A stretch of DNA of 64,000 bases from Vanilla planifolia (Eukaryota > Streptophyta > Magnoliopsida > Asparagales > Orchidaceae). Of this stretch, positions 41,170-54,859 are shown one piece after another; the stretch's first letter is position 1; the number at the start of each line of letters is the position of its first letter. A program made the translations under genes and the position numbers. The stretch covers positions 32,952,578 through 33,016,577 of the forward strand of contig CM043871.1 in NCBI GenBank assembly GCA_023846275.1, written 5' to 3'. Under the pieces are notes generated by a model. The model made no database searches, was not told the DNA's origin, and saw nothing but the letters and a program-made list of their open reading frames with translations.

Positions 41170-42420
41170 ATCCCCTTTTTATAATTTATACTCAAATTCA
41201 CATAAAACACTAAGCTTAATTTTTTATAATAAAATAGCAATTTTCTCTATTTACTAATGCAATGTTTTAATAGCTTCTATTTATAATATCAAGGCCCTCA
41301 AACATAACTTGCATTATGATCATATAACAGAAAGAAAAATAATAATGTATAATGCATAGCAAATAATATATTATGTTACAATTTATCTCTCGATTTTTCA
41401 TAATAATTAAATTTTAAACTCCTATTTTAGGTCACGAAACATATGCAAATAAGCTATTCAATTTCTTTGGCTTAACTTAATCAATTTGATTTCGAAGATT
41501 CTTTTTACGTAACCCTAATTCCTTGATTTCTCTTCTCTCCCTTCTAATAGCTCGGGTTGGTTGCACTTGAGAAATCTCCCCTTGGATTTCGAAAACTTCT
41601 GTAGAACCCTAAAGTCTTTCCTTTTATAATCCTCACACACTCCTTCTTCTTGCCATCGCTTCAAATCATCACCTGATGTGCCTCTCCCTCTTCCGGATCT
41701 TTCCTCTTCCTCTAAAAGCTAGGTTAAATCGGTTAGGTCGGAGAAATTAGGGATTTTAGCAGCAAATAATTCTAATCAATTAAATTTTAAGAATTTTAAT
41801 ATTTATTATTATTTTTTTGGTCGAAATGATCCTCAATGCCTTAATTCCTAGTACATTGAGATTGCCATGCTTCATATGTAGAAAATTCTCTACTATTGCC
41901 TTCTGAGTTTAGGCCATATCTCAATTTCATTGTTAGTTGATCATCTTTTTGCTCTAGGAGTTCAACTCTTTGGTAAAATTTCATATTTTTTTATATCATT
42001 TAATATTTATAATAAAATTTTAAATTAAAAAGGTTTTATAATTATTATTTTATTTAAAAATAATTTGATAATCAACTTTGTGATTATAACGCTTCCTTTT
42101 TTTTTTATCAAAAAAAGTATTATGAATATTTATATATACTTAGTTTCATCATCTATTTTTAGTTATTTTTAATTCATTTAATATTTTTATTAATTTTTTA
42201 ATCATATCAAAACTTATAACTTAATTCATTATTTGTAATATTAGAAAGCTCTAATTTTTCATTTTATTATTTAGACGATTTTGATTTTATCAATTTGGTG
42301 TCATTGAGTTTTTAATAATTGGTATACTTAATTTTTTAGTTTACCTCTTTTCATTAATATGTTGTACTTCAGTTTTTAGTAATATATGATTTTTTTTAAA
42401 GCAAATAAAATCCAAAAAAT
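41170..42420 (-). mobile_element. Decayed LTR-like repeat, copy 2
   Basis: Matches 29500-30360 plus 31260-31720 along its length (for example CATAACTTGCAT, TTGGATTTC.AAAACT, TTATAATCCTCA, AACTTATAACTTAATT, TTTAGTAAT.TATGATTTTTTT). Copy 2 lacks the 860-bp insert of copy 1. No primer-binding site could be confirmed at its edge. Confidence 0.55.
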
Positions 42421-42429
42421 TTAAATAAT

Positions 42430-44740
42430 ACAAACTAATTGAAAATCTGTATTTTATTAAAAGTAGGATTTTGTAACTTTATAATTAACTTTGGTTATCT
42501 AATCAAAATTTGGTATTTGATAGGTTAGCAACCTACTTAGCATGATAAGATAATTAGATATCTCATTGTTTCTCAAATTAGAAAGGATTTGCATGCTTAT
42601 ATTTCTTAAAATCTTTTATTATTTATATTATATAAAATTAATAATAAATGAATTCTTAAATCTCTTAAAAGAATTCTTATTGGTAGTTTATAAATATCTT
42701 GTAATATATCTTTGTTGTGTTGATTTACTATTTCAAAATTTGATAGTTTTTTTTTACTAAGCATTGATTATTTACAAAATTGTTTTAGTGATTACCAAAT
42801 ATTTTTGGATTGATAACAATACTCTTCATTCTTAAAGAATATGCATTGACTTTTGCAGCAAATTCTATTAGCTAGCTCATTTTTTGCCCATCATTATTAC
42901 TGAGCTAAAATATTATCACAAATCTATATTAATCAAATGATGAAATTACTTAAAAGTGTAAAAAATAATTATATTTAATAGGGATTCAAAATCTATTGAA
43001 TATTTTTGAAAAAAAATTACTAAACATTTGATACTCAATTAAAGTTTAGTATAATATTTGATTATTAAATAGATGAACAAACTGAAAGGATTATAAGAAT
43101 TATATAGAATATGTTGAAATTATGTATATTAGATTTTGATGATTGTTAGAATACTCATCTATCATTGATTGAATTTACTTTTAATAATAATTATCAACGT
43201 AACATAAGAATGATAATGTGTGAAGCATTGTATGACAATAAAATGTTAATCAACATTATGTTATTATGAAGTAGACAATAAAACTCAATTAGGACCAATG
43301 TTGGTAGATAAAATCATCCAAATTATTCAAATGATTTAAGAAATAATATAAAAAGTGTAAAATTATCAAAAAAAGTGTTTTGATATAAAGTATAAAAATG
43401 TTGAGTTTCAAAAAGTGAAGTATGCCTTATTTAAAGTGAGACTAATAAAAGGTGTAAGTTGATTTAGAAAAGAAGAAATTTAAACCAATATATATTAGAT
43501 CTTTTAAGATACAAGAAAGAGTTAATGTTACATATAAAATAGTATTACCATCACATTGGTCGACATAAACAATGTATTTCATATTTATACATTACAAAAA
43601 TATGTTACAAATCTCTCACATATTATATATTATGATTTAAATACCATAAAAGTATAACCAAATCTAAGTTATCAAAAGAATCTTATGATAATTCTAGCAA
43701 AAAAGATTAAACAATTGAGAAAAAAAATAATCTCAATAGTTGAAGTGTAATGAAAAAATCAAATAGAACATAAAGTTACAAGGGAACTTGGAAACGAGAT
43801 AAGAAAAAAATATTCCTAATTATTTTGAATTTAGATAGCAAAACGCTTACAAAGAATTATAACACTTTCAAATCTTTAAACCATTGTGAATCTAATTATT
43901 TAGTAAAATATGTAAAATCAATAAAAAAAATAAAAAGTATTACAAAATATAAGAATAAATACATATTTGGAGAGGACTTGTCGAGACAAGTTTAGGAACG
44001 TTTATTTCACCTCAATTAGAATCCGTTTAGAATTAGTAAAAAAATAATACGTGCATTTAATCAAATGGTACTTCGAGCAAATATGAGCTACTTTCTCTCA
44101 CTTTGGAGTTATTTGTCTCGATATTATTGATTAGAATGAAATAAGTGCAAACACAATAAACCTAATGTGAGGATGCACAATCAAAATACATTTGATTAAT
44201 ATAAATTGGCTTTAAGGCTTGGTAACAAAAGTAAAGTTATTATCTAAACTCTAAATTAGTAATTGTTTTTAAGAGATAAAAAAGGGGGTGTGATAATTAA
44301 ACAAAGAAAAGAACAAAAAAAGAATTGCTAAAATTAGAAGGAAGAGTTGCATAATATAACCCTATGCAAAAAATATTTATAGACGATGATTTTTATCAAT
44401 ACTTGTTGAACTCATCTTGCCTTAAACAAAACAGGTTTACACCTCAAAATTCAACCTACAAGACATGTATCGGTTTAAAAAGTTCAAACCATTATAACAT
44501 GGGTCGCATTTACCTCTAACATAGCAACATCAATTCTAACATGCCAATTCATATACTAATGGCAAAAAAAAAAAAAAAGGAATTAAATTTTACCCATGAC
44601 TAAGCTTTCATTCGATTCATTTCACATTATGTATTCCTAAACATGTATTCAAAAAGAGAATCATTTAATACTTGAAAGAGGATCAATATGAGTATGCATT
44701 ATATGATAAAGAGTTTGGGTTATGATGGGGAAGAAAGGTA
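42430..44740. other. AT-rich spacer upstream of VPS35
   Basis: No gene or clear repeat family was identified. Short unsupported ORFs only. Confidence 0.5.
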
Positions 44741-44747
44741 ATCATAA

Positions 44748-45071
44748 ATGCATTATAGGTTGGGCATTAATTTAGATCAATGTAATCTAAGCCCATCGTA
44801 TAGTTATTCCCACAAAACTGTGTTCCAACGCAGTTTTGAAAGTGGAAAACAAACGGGCCTTTTTTCCGTAGGCACCATTTTGATTTCTTTTCCGATTCGC
44901 TGGAAAAGGAACACGGAGAAAGCTTCCGTCAACATTCGAGGAGAAGTGAATCAAAATTGTTGTCAATTCTTCGCCATTCGAGGGAGAGAAGGCCACCGAG
45001 AATTAGCTGGAGTGGGAGGAGGAGGAACACCGGTATAGATCAGGTGGCCTCGTCCGGCAATCGAGCAGAAG
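44748..45071 (+). promoter_or_regulatory. Proposed 5' leader/proximal promoter of VPS35
   Basis: Base composition shifts from AT-rich to GC-rich at about 44,810, rising to the start codon at 45072, as in plant first exons and leaders. No clear TATA box was identified, which fits a housekeeping promoter. The transcription start cannot be placed. Confidence 0.45.
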
Positions 45072-48000
45072 ATGATGCTGGACGCCGGCGGCGAAGACGA
45101 GGAGAAATGGCTGGCAGAGGGCATCGCTGGCCTCCAGCACAACGCTTTCTACATGCACCGCGCTCTCGTTGGTGCCCTCTCTCTGAAACCCTAGACCGAT
45201 TTTGGTTAACGGTTTCTGCCTCTTTCATTTCTCTCTCTACCGCTCACTGGTTGTTCTCTCGGTTGTTGTTCAAGGACTCGAATAATCTGCGGGATGCTCT
45301 CAAGTACTCCGCCCAGATGCTCTCCGAGCTGCGCACCTCGAGGCTTTCCCCCCACAAGTACTACGAGCTCTGTGCGTGATCTATGTCGTTTCCTATTTTA
45401 TCGTATCCTTCGTTGCGTGCTTTCCTTTTTTTGTTTTGATTGGATGCGTCTGTTTCTTGTGGGAAGATATGAGGGCGTTTGATGAGCTGAGGAAGTTGGA
45501 GATGTTCTTCAAGGAGGAGACGAAGAGGGGTTGCACGGTGATTGATCTCTATGAGCTTGTGCAGCATGCAGGGAACATCCTTCCTAGGCTGTAAGCTTTT
45601 GATTTTGCTTATGCATTTCTTTTGACTGTTACCGAACATTAAAATGATCTTGATTTTAGAGCCTTTGAACATTCTGCGAGGGATTTTTTCATGCCATGGT
45701 TGAGCTCACTAATGTCCCATCGAATTGTTAGCATTCTACAATACATTGCTCTGTGCTCTAGTTTTATAAGCTTTTTTACTGGCACCAGTCAGTATCTCTA
45801 TGAATGTTTATACTGCGATAGCTCCTACAGCTTGTTGCAAAAATAATGGCAATATTCTATCTACAAATATGAATACAGTGCCACTTTTCTTTCTTATAAC
45901 TCCATCAGAACTTGTTCCATTTTAACTCTAGCTTAACATTACTATTTATATTAACGTGTCTAGTAATGTAGTGTAGAAAAGAAAAAGTGCAACCTTTTAA
46001 TACATCCAAATGTACGAAGTTACAATCATGATCAAGTTTTATTCCTGTATTTTTTTTGTGCATTCAAGCATATGAAGTTAATAGTTTGGATGGTCAGGTA
46101 TCTACTTTGCACTGTGGGATCTGTATACATAAAGTCAAAGGAAGCTCCTGCAAAAGATATCCTTAAAGACCTTGTAGAAATGTGTCGTGGTATTCAACAT
46201 CCCGTTCGTGGTCTCTTCCTTAGGAGTTATCTCTCTCAAATCAGTCGGGATAAGTTGCCTGATATTGGTTCGGAGTATGAAGGGTAAATTAACTTTAACT
46301 AAGATTTCAAATCACTCTTGAATTTCATATTTGCATTAAGTTACTAGAATTTTTTGGTAGCGGGCAAGCAATTTATTTACTTATTTTATGTTCCACTTTT
46401 CTGTGTTTAGAGCTTGTGTTTCTTTCAATTCATATTGAAAAGCATATCTATTGAGAGGATTTTGTTACCCTTTATATTGAGATTCTTTTAAATTGAAAAT
46501 TTTGGATGTTGTTTTTTCTACTCCTACCACTTGGATTTTTTTGTTCAATGAGTCACCTCCTCTTGGTTACATTCTCAGGTTTGCAATTAGGTTTTGTTGC
46601 TGCTGTGATGTAGCCACAGAGTTGTTGTCTATATATAAAGCCATTGCTACACGTAAGGTGGTCAAAAGTTGCTCTAGAATGCATTTTCCATGTTTTTGAA
46701 GCCATGGACGAGGCAGACACTTGTCATTAAGCATTAATTGAGCATTTCTTTCTCAAGTTAGAATTTCAATGTCCTAGCTTTTAAAATAGGAAAAAAACCT
46801 AAAAACACTTAAAAAATGGAGTCTTTATGAGGAAATGGTTGTATTTTAATTGGAGGATACATTAGTATGGATATGCAACAATGATTATAAAACTGTCTTA
46901 ACTAATAAGTCTCATAGTTGCAAAATTTATCACCCAAGATTGACCAGAACTAGAGTAACAACACAATAACATGCTGAGTATACAAAGTATGATGACATAG
47001 TGATCTTAAACGTTAGAATTAGCCAAGATTACATAAGTAGAGAATTTTTTTAGTGAGCAAAAATTAGAGAGGCAGAGGCCTAACAGCACACCGATAAGTA
47101 ATGTGGAGTGAAGTTGCAACAAAGAGTTTTTTTGAAGTAACAAGAAAGAGTTGTAGGCATGGAGACAAGTCAAGAACACTAATTGTATGGCTAGGAGGAA
47201 TCATTTGTCGGTCACTAGGGTTTTGGGTTGTGGCACATGGTGGTTGGTGGCATGCAGCATATTACAACAACAAAGAAATTGTGATTTGGTGAGGTTACAC
47301 TAAATGACACAGATGGGGGCAATTGGTGTGGTTGGCTAGGGAACCTGGAGCATGCAAGTGTTGGCAAGAGGCACTGCATGATAGCAACACAGAAGGGAAT
47401 GGTGGCAAGGTAAATTTTTGATTGCTGCATTTGCATTGGATGTTATTGGTGGTTTCCCCGAGGCATTGATGTGGTCTATGAAGGGGTTATAGTAGATGGG
47501 TGATAACAAATGATGGTGAATTGTGGTGAGGGTTAGGGTTGTGTAGTGTTGGTATCTGGAGTTGATTTAGGGCATGGAGAGTAGTCATGATAGAGAAGAA
47601 GATATAGGGAAATAGATATTTTTTAATATAACAAAAAATAAGGTTTGAAACTTGCAAATAAATTCTCTTTATTTTAGTATTTGGTGAATTGCCAACATTA
47701 AGCATTATACAGTCTTCTATAAGGATTCTCATGAATTCCACATGGGTATCCTTTCAATAAATGCATGATTTCATCTAATATTATGTATAACATCATATTA
47801 AATAAAGTTCATGACAAACATAAATAGATAATGCATAATATTCTGCCAAATAAATGTTAGACAAAAAAGGAAGAACAATGTACTCATGAATCTTAAAAAT
47901 TGATGCAATAGTTATTATACCAACTAGAGACAAATGCTAATATAATAAATAATAAGGCCATGAAATGTCAGTTAGAATTGAGACTAATAATAGATCTGAA

Positions 48001-51000
48001 GTTTAAGATGACCTAATTGGAGTTTAAGATGACTTGTTTGTTCAGTCTCAGTCATCCAATCAGATGGAAGGTACGTGCGCATGGCTTCTAGTGTGCATTG
48101 GATTTTTTTGAAGTCTACAACACTTGGTTCCCCCATCAACTCTCCTAAAGTGGGGAGAATTCAACCTGATTGAGGGTCGAATCCACTATGGTGGTGCTCT
48201 TATTGGTATGGGGCAATCCTCTGGAGTTTTTCTTATATAATCTAAGTGTCTTTTGACTTCCTTAAACCCTTTCATTGCTCCATGTATATTGGGTAGCTCC
48301 AGTGCTTGGCTATGACTTTTTGTTAATCCATCATGTGATCAAATCCCCCCCCTTCCCCTTGTCTCTCCAAGCTGAGTTGATGAGCACGTTGAGAATGACC
48401 CACTTGCAAGGGGGCGAAGGTTTAAAAAGATCATTAGGAATCACTCTTGGTTCTTTATAAGCAATGAAGTTTGAGACATTAAAATGTGTTGGTGATGCCA
48501 TAGTCCTTAGGTACTTCTATGACATACGCATTTATCCAAATCCTTTTAGGAACTTCAAAAAAACCTTCATCAATTGCATAAAACTTTTTAGCCGTTCCAT
48601 GTGAGAAACATTCAAAATCATGACAATCCTTTTTAAGAGGATTATATTTTTTTCATGTGCATCAGTAAGCCTTTTATAAGTTAAATTACTTGTGCTAATT
48701 TGTTTGTAAACTTGTTTTTGTAAACTTTGGATATGTGAAGTTGTGCTCCCATATTAGAGATTCGTGTATATCCAAGAAATGTTTTAATAGGGATTTTGGG
48801 CTTGTATCTATATAGAATTTTCACAAGGGCATATATCGAAGCTTCTATTAACAAAGTTATTATATGTTAATTCTTTGCTAAGTAAAATATCTGCAATTGT
48901 TCTGTTTTATCCTACTAGATATTTTAACATGTTCCTTGAATATTTTGGTTTGCATCTCAATTTGGGGATGATAGGCCATCGAAAATTTTACCTCTGTTCC
49001 TAAATGTGCCATAGTGTCCTCCAGAAATAGCTTGTGAATTTTAAAGTTCTATCATATATTTTTGGCTTAGGTACCTCATATGTATTAGCTATTTCGTTTG
49101 AAAATAACCTTGCTATTTGGGAAGCATTACCAGTTTTTTTTTTGTGTAGGGTATGAATGCATTAACATCCTTCCATGGTCTTGAGGGGCTAGAACAAGAG
49201 AATAAATGCCATTTTTTTGGGCTTGTTCCTTGGCACACATCCTACATTGGCCAAATATTCTAGCTATGCAACTTGTCAATCTAGGAATGTAAAATCATTC
49301 CTTAATAGAATAAATTGTTTTTCCCTTTCAAAATGGTCTTCTAATCCACTCGAATGAATCTACCAAATCAAGAAATCTCTCACATAGTTTGAGGAGTGCA
49401 CAATTGATCAAGCCTAAAGAGGAATCCTTCATGTAATTAATACTTATTATCAATAAGAGTCAGATTCTCACTTGACTTCATGTAGACCTCTTTGTAATTA
49501 GGATAGTCACAATACAATTATGAGAACTTCTATCTAATAATTGGCACATTAAGGGATGTATGTAACATTATTATATCCTTAGCACGAGTTAAAATACAAA
49601 GTTGAAAGTTTGTATAAATTTTACTTATGGAGTATGTTGTAGACTTAATTTCTTGGTGAATTTGGATGTTGTCTCTTTCTTAGGTTGTATGTAATTTAGT
49701 GTGATGGTCTTGTCTTGATGGACGAAGATGCAAGTCTTTGACGTGTTTGAGGATGATATTGCTTACTTGCATGGGTAGAATATCATATCGAACATTTTGA
49801 TGTAACTATAAAACTCGATTGATACAATTCATTGTTTTTAGTTAGGGAGGATCATAGTATTAATTTAGGATGTATTATGAGGGTAAGATGATAAATGGTA
49901 GGTAGTCTTATTATGGATATTGTATCAATAGGTATTGCGTTAGTGCTATTATCATTATTGATAATGATCTTGTATTTGATTGATTCTATATCTGAATGTA
50001 TGGAAAAGGGCTTTGCCTTCTAATCTTTGGTCTCTTGTGCCAAAAATGGGCCTAATGGCTCCAATGGTTGTGTCATTTTCCTTAAAGGTAAACCACTCAT
50101 ACTCCATATCATAATCATTGCTATTCTCTTTAGTTGATGTTAAATTGCATGGAACAATTATTATAATGGGTTGTACATATCCTTTTTCAAATTGTTCATA
50201 ATTTATGGTGTAATCATTTTTAGGATCATCATCTTTTTTGTCCACTTCAACTTCTTAATTGTATGGAACAATTATTACAATGGGTTGTACATATCCTTTT
50301 TCAAATTGTTCATAATATGGTGTAATCATTTTTAGGATCATCATCTTCTTTGTCCATTTCAACTTCTTAATTATACGTGATGCTCTTTGGACATTTGGAA
50401 GCATGGCCCACAATCTCACAAGTGTAACATTTGAAAGGTTTTTTTGGAATGGTCTTGATTGTGCTATGTAGGGGAGTAGGAATGAGAAGGGCTATGGGAG
50501 TGGTCTCCATAGGATTGATGGAAGGGCATTCTAAACTCCAAGGGTCTAAAAGCCTCGTACTACCAAGCTATGTGATATGTGTTGGCCAAGTTACTAACCT
50601 CTTGCATAAATAGCTCTTGTTGAAAGTTTTGACATATAGTTGAGTGAAACGTTGATAGCTTCCTTGTTTTCATAGAAATGACATCTTATATTAAGCATGT
50701 AAAACTGAGTAGTATACTTTAACTCTTTTCACCCCTTGAGTAAGCCACTTCCATTGATGTAGTAGCTGTTAAACATTGGATTTTTTTAACTACATTTATT
50801 TTAACTTCTCGACTAACTTAGCCGAACTTATGATGGGCTCAATTTCCTCTAATTTCTTGGTGAAGGGATGGATGGTTTCCATAACTTCTATCCTTGCAAG
50901 TTTTAGTTTCAAGTTATCTCTCATGCTACAGGATCAAAATTGTGGGCCATTTCATTCCTTCAATCAATGCAAGTTTTACGATCTTGGCCACAACCACCAA

Positions 51001-54000
51001 AATATGAAGTCTTTATCTAAACACTTTTAATAACCCCCTCAGTAGCATAATATTGGTTATTATGAGGATGCATGACTTGGTGGTGCTAATGTGGTCCCTC
51101 AGGATGTGGCTTTTGCTCTTTTTTCTTGGTTGGGCCACCAATTTGTTTTCAATGGGTGATGCATGTGGCTTGGCTGTTAATTACAAGGACAAGTTGCTCA
51201 ATTTGTTTCTCTATCCCTTTTGAGCTAAACATCACCTAATTTAGGTATGAATGCAAGATTGTTTTACATTGTGCAAGGTTGGAGTAGTCTTTGGAACTAC
51301 CATGGGAAGCATATATTGCGTGTATAAAATACAACAATCAGTGAGTAGGCATTATATATCTTTAGTAGTATGTGGCGAAAGGATGCATGTGAGCACATAC
51401 TTCAAAAGTAATTATTTGATAAAGTGGGTTAAACTATCATGTGAACCCTAACTTTGCTTTTCTTTGATTATCGAATATGATGTAGGACAATAATGGTTCC
51501 ATATGATGATCTTTGTGTCAGAACTTAAAATACAGTAGAAATATGACAAGTTGTCTTATGGTGATCAAGCTAGAGAAGTAATAACTGTTATAATTTTTGC
51601 AAGCCCTTTTAAACCTTTGGAAGTGGGATTGCATTAAAAAAATGTTTGACAAAGTAGAAAAATTCTACTTGATTTGTTCATTAGCATCAATGATGATAAT
51701 AATATGCTCGAACTATTAAGTTTCACAATCACATAATTGAACACAGGAATGACTAGAACTAGATCAATGTTATTAGTTTTGGGTTGAAACTAAGGTTTTG
51801 GCTATTTTGTATCATTTTTGGTTTGGATCGATTTGAATTTGGCCCAAAAAATTGTTTTCGAGTGAAACCATGTCTTGTTATATTTGTATAAATTTGTCTT
51901 CAAAGTGGTTGGAGGTGGGTTCAAATCCAAGCACCTCATATATTTGTTCATTAGCATCAATGATGATAATAATATGCTCAAACTATTAAGTTTCGCAATC
52001 ACATAATTGAACACAGGAATGACTAGAACTAGATCAATGTTATTAGTTTTGGGTTGAAACTAAGGTTTTGGCTATTTTGTACCATTTTTGGTTTGGATCG
52101 ATTTGAATTTGGCCCAAAAAATTGTTTTCGAGTGAAACCATGTCTTGTTATATTTGTATAAATTTGTCTTATTTATATGGCATAATCTGTGTTGGTACAG
52201 TGGTTGATGCCTCTATTTAAGCATGTTCAAAGTGGTTGGAGGTGGGTTCAAATCAAAGCACCTCATATATTTTTGAAGCCATATCGTATTTTATAAATTC
52301 ATATTTTCTTTTACACATCCAGTTTATTTCATAAATATATATTTTACTTTATAAATCCTGATTATAGTTTGAACTTGAGATTTTGTTTTTATTTTATAAA
52401 TCCAGACTTTATTTGTTAAATTCGTATTTTATTGTATTAAACCAGATTTTATATATAAAACCAAATTTTATTGCAATGCTTTTTTGAAGTAAAATTTTTA
52501 TTTTTTATACTTATTTTTAAAGTTTTGCTACTAATATATTTATTAGGCATTAAACAATGACAATTTAAGAATTTTAATAATGGTATACTTCTTGAATGCT
52601 TAAATGTATCTTTTTGGACTGCTATTTTACTATGTCTTCCACAATACTTTTTTTCGTTTTCAGCTTTGTAGATATACCTCTTTTCATGCTTTTTTTCCTT
52701 AACAATCTGGCTGTACTTCTGAAGCTGTTTAGAAACATTGGAATATGGAATTAAAATTGGTTGTTATGATATAAATTCGATACTGTTTTCCATGATTACT
52801 CATAACAGAAACTAGTTCTTCATGGAACCTCATTTTGAAATTTGTTTGTCAGAGATGGTGATGGCGTTATTGATGCTGTTGAATTTGTGCTTCAGAACTT
52901 CACAGAAATGAATAAACTATGGGTCCGGATGCAGCACCAGGTTGCGTTTTGTCATTGGTTATGCATGATGTCTTCATAGCACATATGCTTTTTATTGTTT
53001 CTGTGTGGCTGCTTGCTAAAAGTGATAGTTTATCCATTTGCATCAGCAATTTATGGGTAATTATTAATTTTTGCTATGCTCATTTGTGACCTTCAGGGCC
53101 CAGTTCGAGAAAAGGAGAAACGGGAAAAAGAGCGGAGTGAGCTTCGAGATCTTGTAAATTAGCTTCTTATTGCATTATGAATTGCCAAGATCTGCATTGC
53201 TCCTTGGAATTTTAAAATTGATTTTTTTTTTTTATTTTAGGTTGGCAAAAATCTCCATGTTCTTAGTCAAATAGATGGTGTTGACCTTGATATGTACAAA
53301 GAAACTGTGCTTCCTAGGGTGTTAGAACAGGTAATATCTTTTTGAATTGTTGAATTTCTAATTATGATGCTGCATAGTATTCATATATATTGCAACTTTG
53401 TGTAAGGTGGTCAATTGCAAAGATGATCTTGCCCAACATTATCTGATGGATTGCATTATCCAAGTATTTCCAGATGAATATCACCTACAGACTCTTGAAA
53501 CATTATTAAGCGCATGCCCACAACTGCAGGTAGTTTATTGTTTTTGTAGTAAAATTTATGGATGAGGATGCTTTTTTGTGTTTGCATTCATGTTTATACC
53601 TATATTGAACCATGGATATGTACAGGGCCTTTCTACTTTGCTTATTTTTTAAGGGTTTGCTGTCAAAACTTTTAAGCAATTTAAATAAAATTGTGTAGCT
53701 AAGCTTTTTATGGATATCATAAATTCACTCATCAAATGTTTCATAAATAGAGTCTTCATTCACATTATGAATTTTATGCACTACATGTATAATTATATAG
53801 AAATTTCTAAAGTTGATCATCTTGTGATATTTAGAAGGTTAAGACAAAGATTTAAACCTTTTATTAATTACTCAACTGTTTTTAATTTTTAGGACTTGAA
53901 TGAATATACTGTCCACCCAACAAAAATGAAGTTTGCCGCTTCAATGATTTCTTGAAATTACAACTCAACTAAATTTAAATCTGTTGAAGGGTTATTTGTT

Positions 54001-54859
54001 GCTTGAATGCTATTTTTGTCCCCCAGTACCATAATGTAAAATTTAATTTTCTCTTCAAGCTGAGTTATTTTAAAAATATGATTGACTTTGTATCTATCTA
54101 TTCATGATATTTAATTTGCACTCTAATGAGCATAACACGGGATAAAGCTTCAATTGCCTAGTTAGTTATGGTTGGTAGATGTTTTTGGACTTGGTGCATA
54201 CTTCAATTTGTTCTCTGTTTCAAATGGTTAATCAATATTAGAAACAGGCTTGGTCTTTTCTGTTGGAAAACGGGTTAGATCCAGGACAATAAAATCTCAA
54301 TCTAAACCTTAAGCAGCCCTGTCGTCTTTATATTGATCTAGCCTTGATCCATGTATGAAAGAATCCCGTTGCCAAGAATTTTCGATAATTAAGTACAGCT
54401 TTCAGCAGCAGCTACATGCGTGCAGACATTGTATTTAGTTGGCATTTTATGGTGGCTATAGGCTGCATCTGTCGTGAATTTGAATGGAAGTACTTGTATA
54501 AATTCCTTGTTCATGTACTTATGAATTTTTTCTTTCATTTGTTGCTCACATTAAGAGCTATTTATTGTATCCTTCAATAATTTCATGCATTTACATTATC
54601 TCAAGATTATTTGTGTATGTTCTTTGAAGTTTCATTTGTATAATTTTTGCAGCCGACTGTTGATATCATGACAGTTTTATCCCAGCTTATGGAGAGGTTA
54701 TCAAATTATGCAGCCTCTAGCACCGAGGTGCATTTGCAATGCATTCCTCCTTTTGATATTAAATTGTAGTTATGGGTTTTTTATTCATAAATTTTACAGG
54801 TTTTGCCCGAGTTTCTTCAAGTGGAAGCTTTTTCTAAATTGAGCCATGCCATTGGGAAG
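45072..54859 (+). CDS. VPS35: VPS35 retromer core subunit, 5' part (exons 1-10; gene continues past window)
   Basis: Coding exons: 45072-45167, 45275-45371, 45467-45590, 46098-46283, 52853-52940, 53097-53153, 53241-53330, 53407-53529, 54653-54727, 54800-54859. All are flanked by GT..AG and join into 332 codons without a stop. VPS35 is the alpha-solenoid scaffold of retromer; with VPS26 and VPS29 it recycles vacuolar sorting receptors from endosomes. Recognition rests on [20 protein letters not shown], the conserved PRLYLL motif (residues 104-109, split over exons 3 and 4), [57 protein letters not shown] and [19 protein letters not shown] is the known VPS26/Rab-contact region. Plant VPS35 is roughly 790 residues, so less than half is present. 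No exon after 54,859 was found, so intron 10 exceeds 9.1 kb unless the gene is broken. Two adjacent ATGs (45072 and 45075) could start translation; the first was taken. Intron 4 (46284-52852) and intron 10 hold retroelements. Confidence 0.92.
46284..48049. other. VPS35 intron 4, left part
   Basis: The first about 450 bp is ordinary intron. 47040-47540 is unusually G/T-rich (GGTTGGTGGCATG-type wording) and looks like an inserted old repeat. ORFs here (47101-47292 plus and 47215-47436 minus) have no recognised family. Confidence 0.45.
48050..51235 (-). mobile_element. Antisense Ty3/gypsy remnant in VPS35 intron 4
   Basis: Minus-strand reading, right to left. Gag traces lie at about 51230-50450 ([47 protein letters not shown] at about 50440-50380, a CCHC knuckle one residue short). 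A 96-residue frame follows (50245-49955). Then come pol scraps, an integrase-end piece ([15 protein letters not shown] at about 48500), a G-rich polypurine tract (C-run at 48345-48360 on plus) and a probable LTR beginning at TGATCACATGATGG (48341 downward) with TATATAAG near 48237. No matching 5' LTR was seen. Heavily mutated. Confidence 0.65.
50143..50370. repeat. 114-bp tandem duplication inside the antisense gypsy remnant
   Basis: Units 50143-50256 and 50257-50370 share the GGGTTGTACATATCC, TTCAAATTGTTCATAA and GGATCATCATCTT wording. They differ by a few bases and a 3-bp indel. Confidence 0.85.
51673..52270. repeat. Imperfect tandem duplication in VPS35 intron 4
   Basis: Unit 1 (51673-51942, 270 bp) and unit 2 (51943 to about 52270) are nearly identical. 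Unit 2 carries about 57 extra bases (52172-52228) missing from unit 1, bounded by TT on both sides. Only a few point differences are visible, so the event is recent. Confidence 0.9.
52185..52265 (+). other. Possible tRNA-derived SINE fragment
   Basis: GTTGGTACAGTGGTTGATGCC resembles an RNA polymerase III A box. GGTTCAAATC about 45 bp later resembles a B box, with GAGGTG and CACCTC pairing around it. It is not a valid tRNA: no complete cloverleaf. Confidence 0.25.

Noticed and set aside
44957..45379. 140-residue open frame over VPS35 exons 1-2
   Set aside because: Reads through introns 1 and 2 and in another frame for exon 1; the spliced VPS35 model explains the sequence.
52185..52265. A true tRNA gene
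   Set aside because: Only A- and B-box-like words; no acceptor stem or full cloverleaf.
53710..53892. 60-residue frame in VPS35 intron 8
   Set aside because: Lies between exons 8 and 9 with no splice sites or family match; intronic noise.
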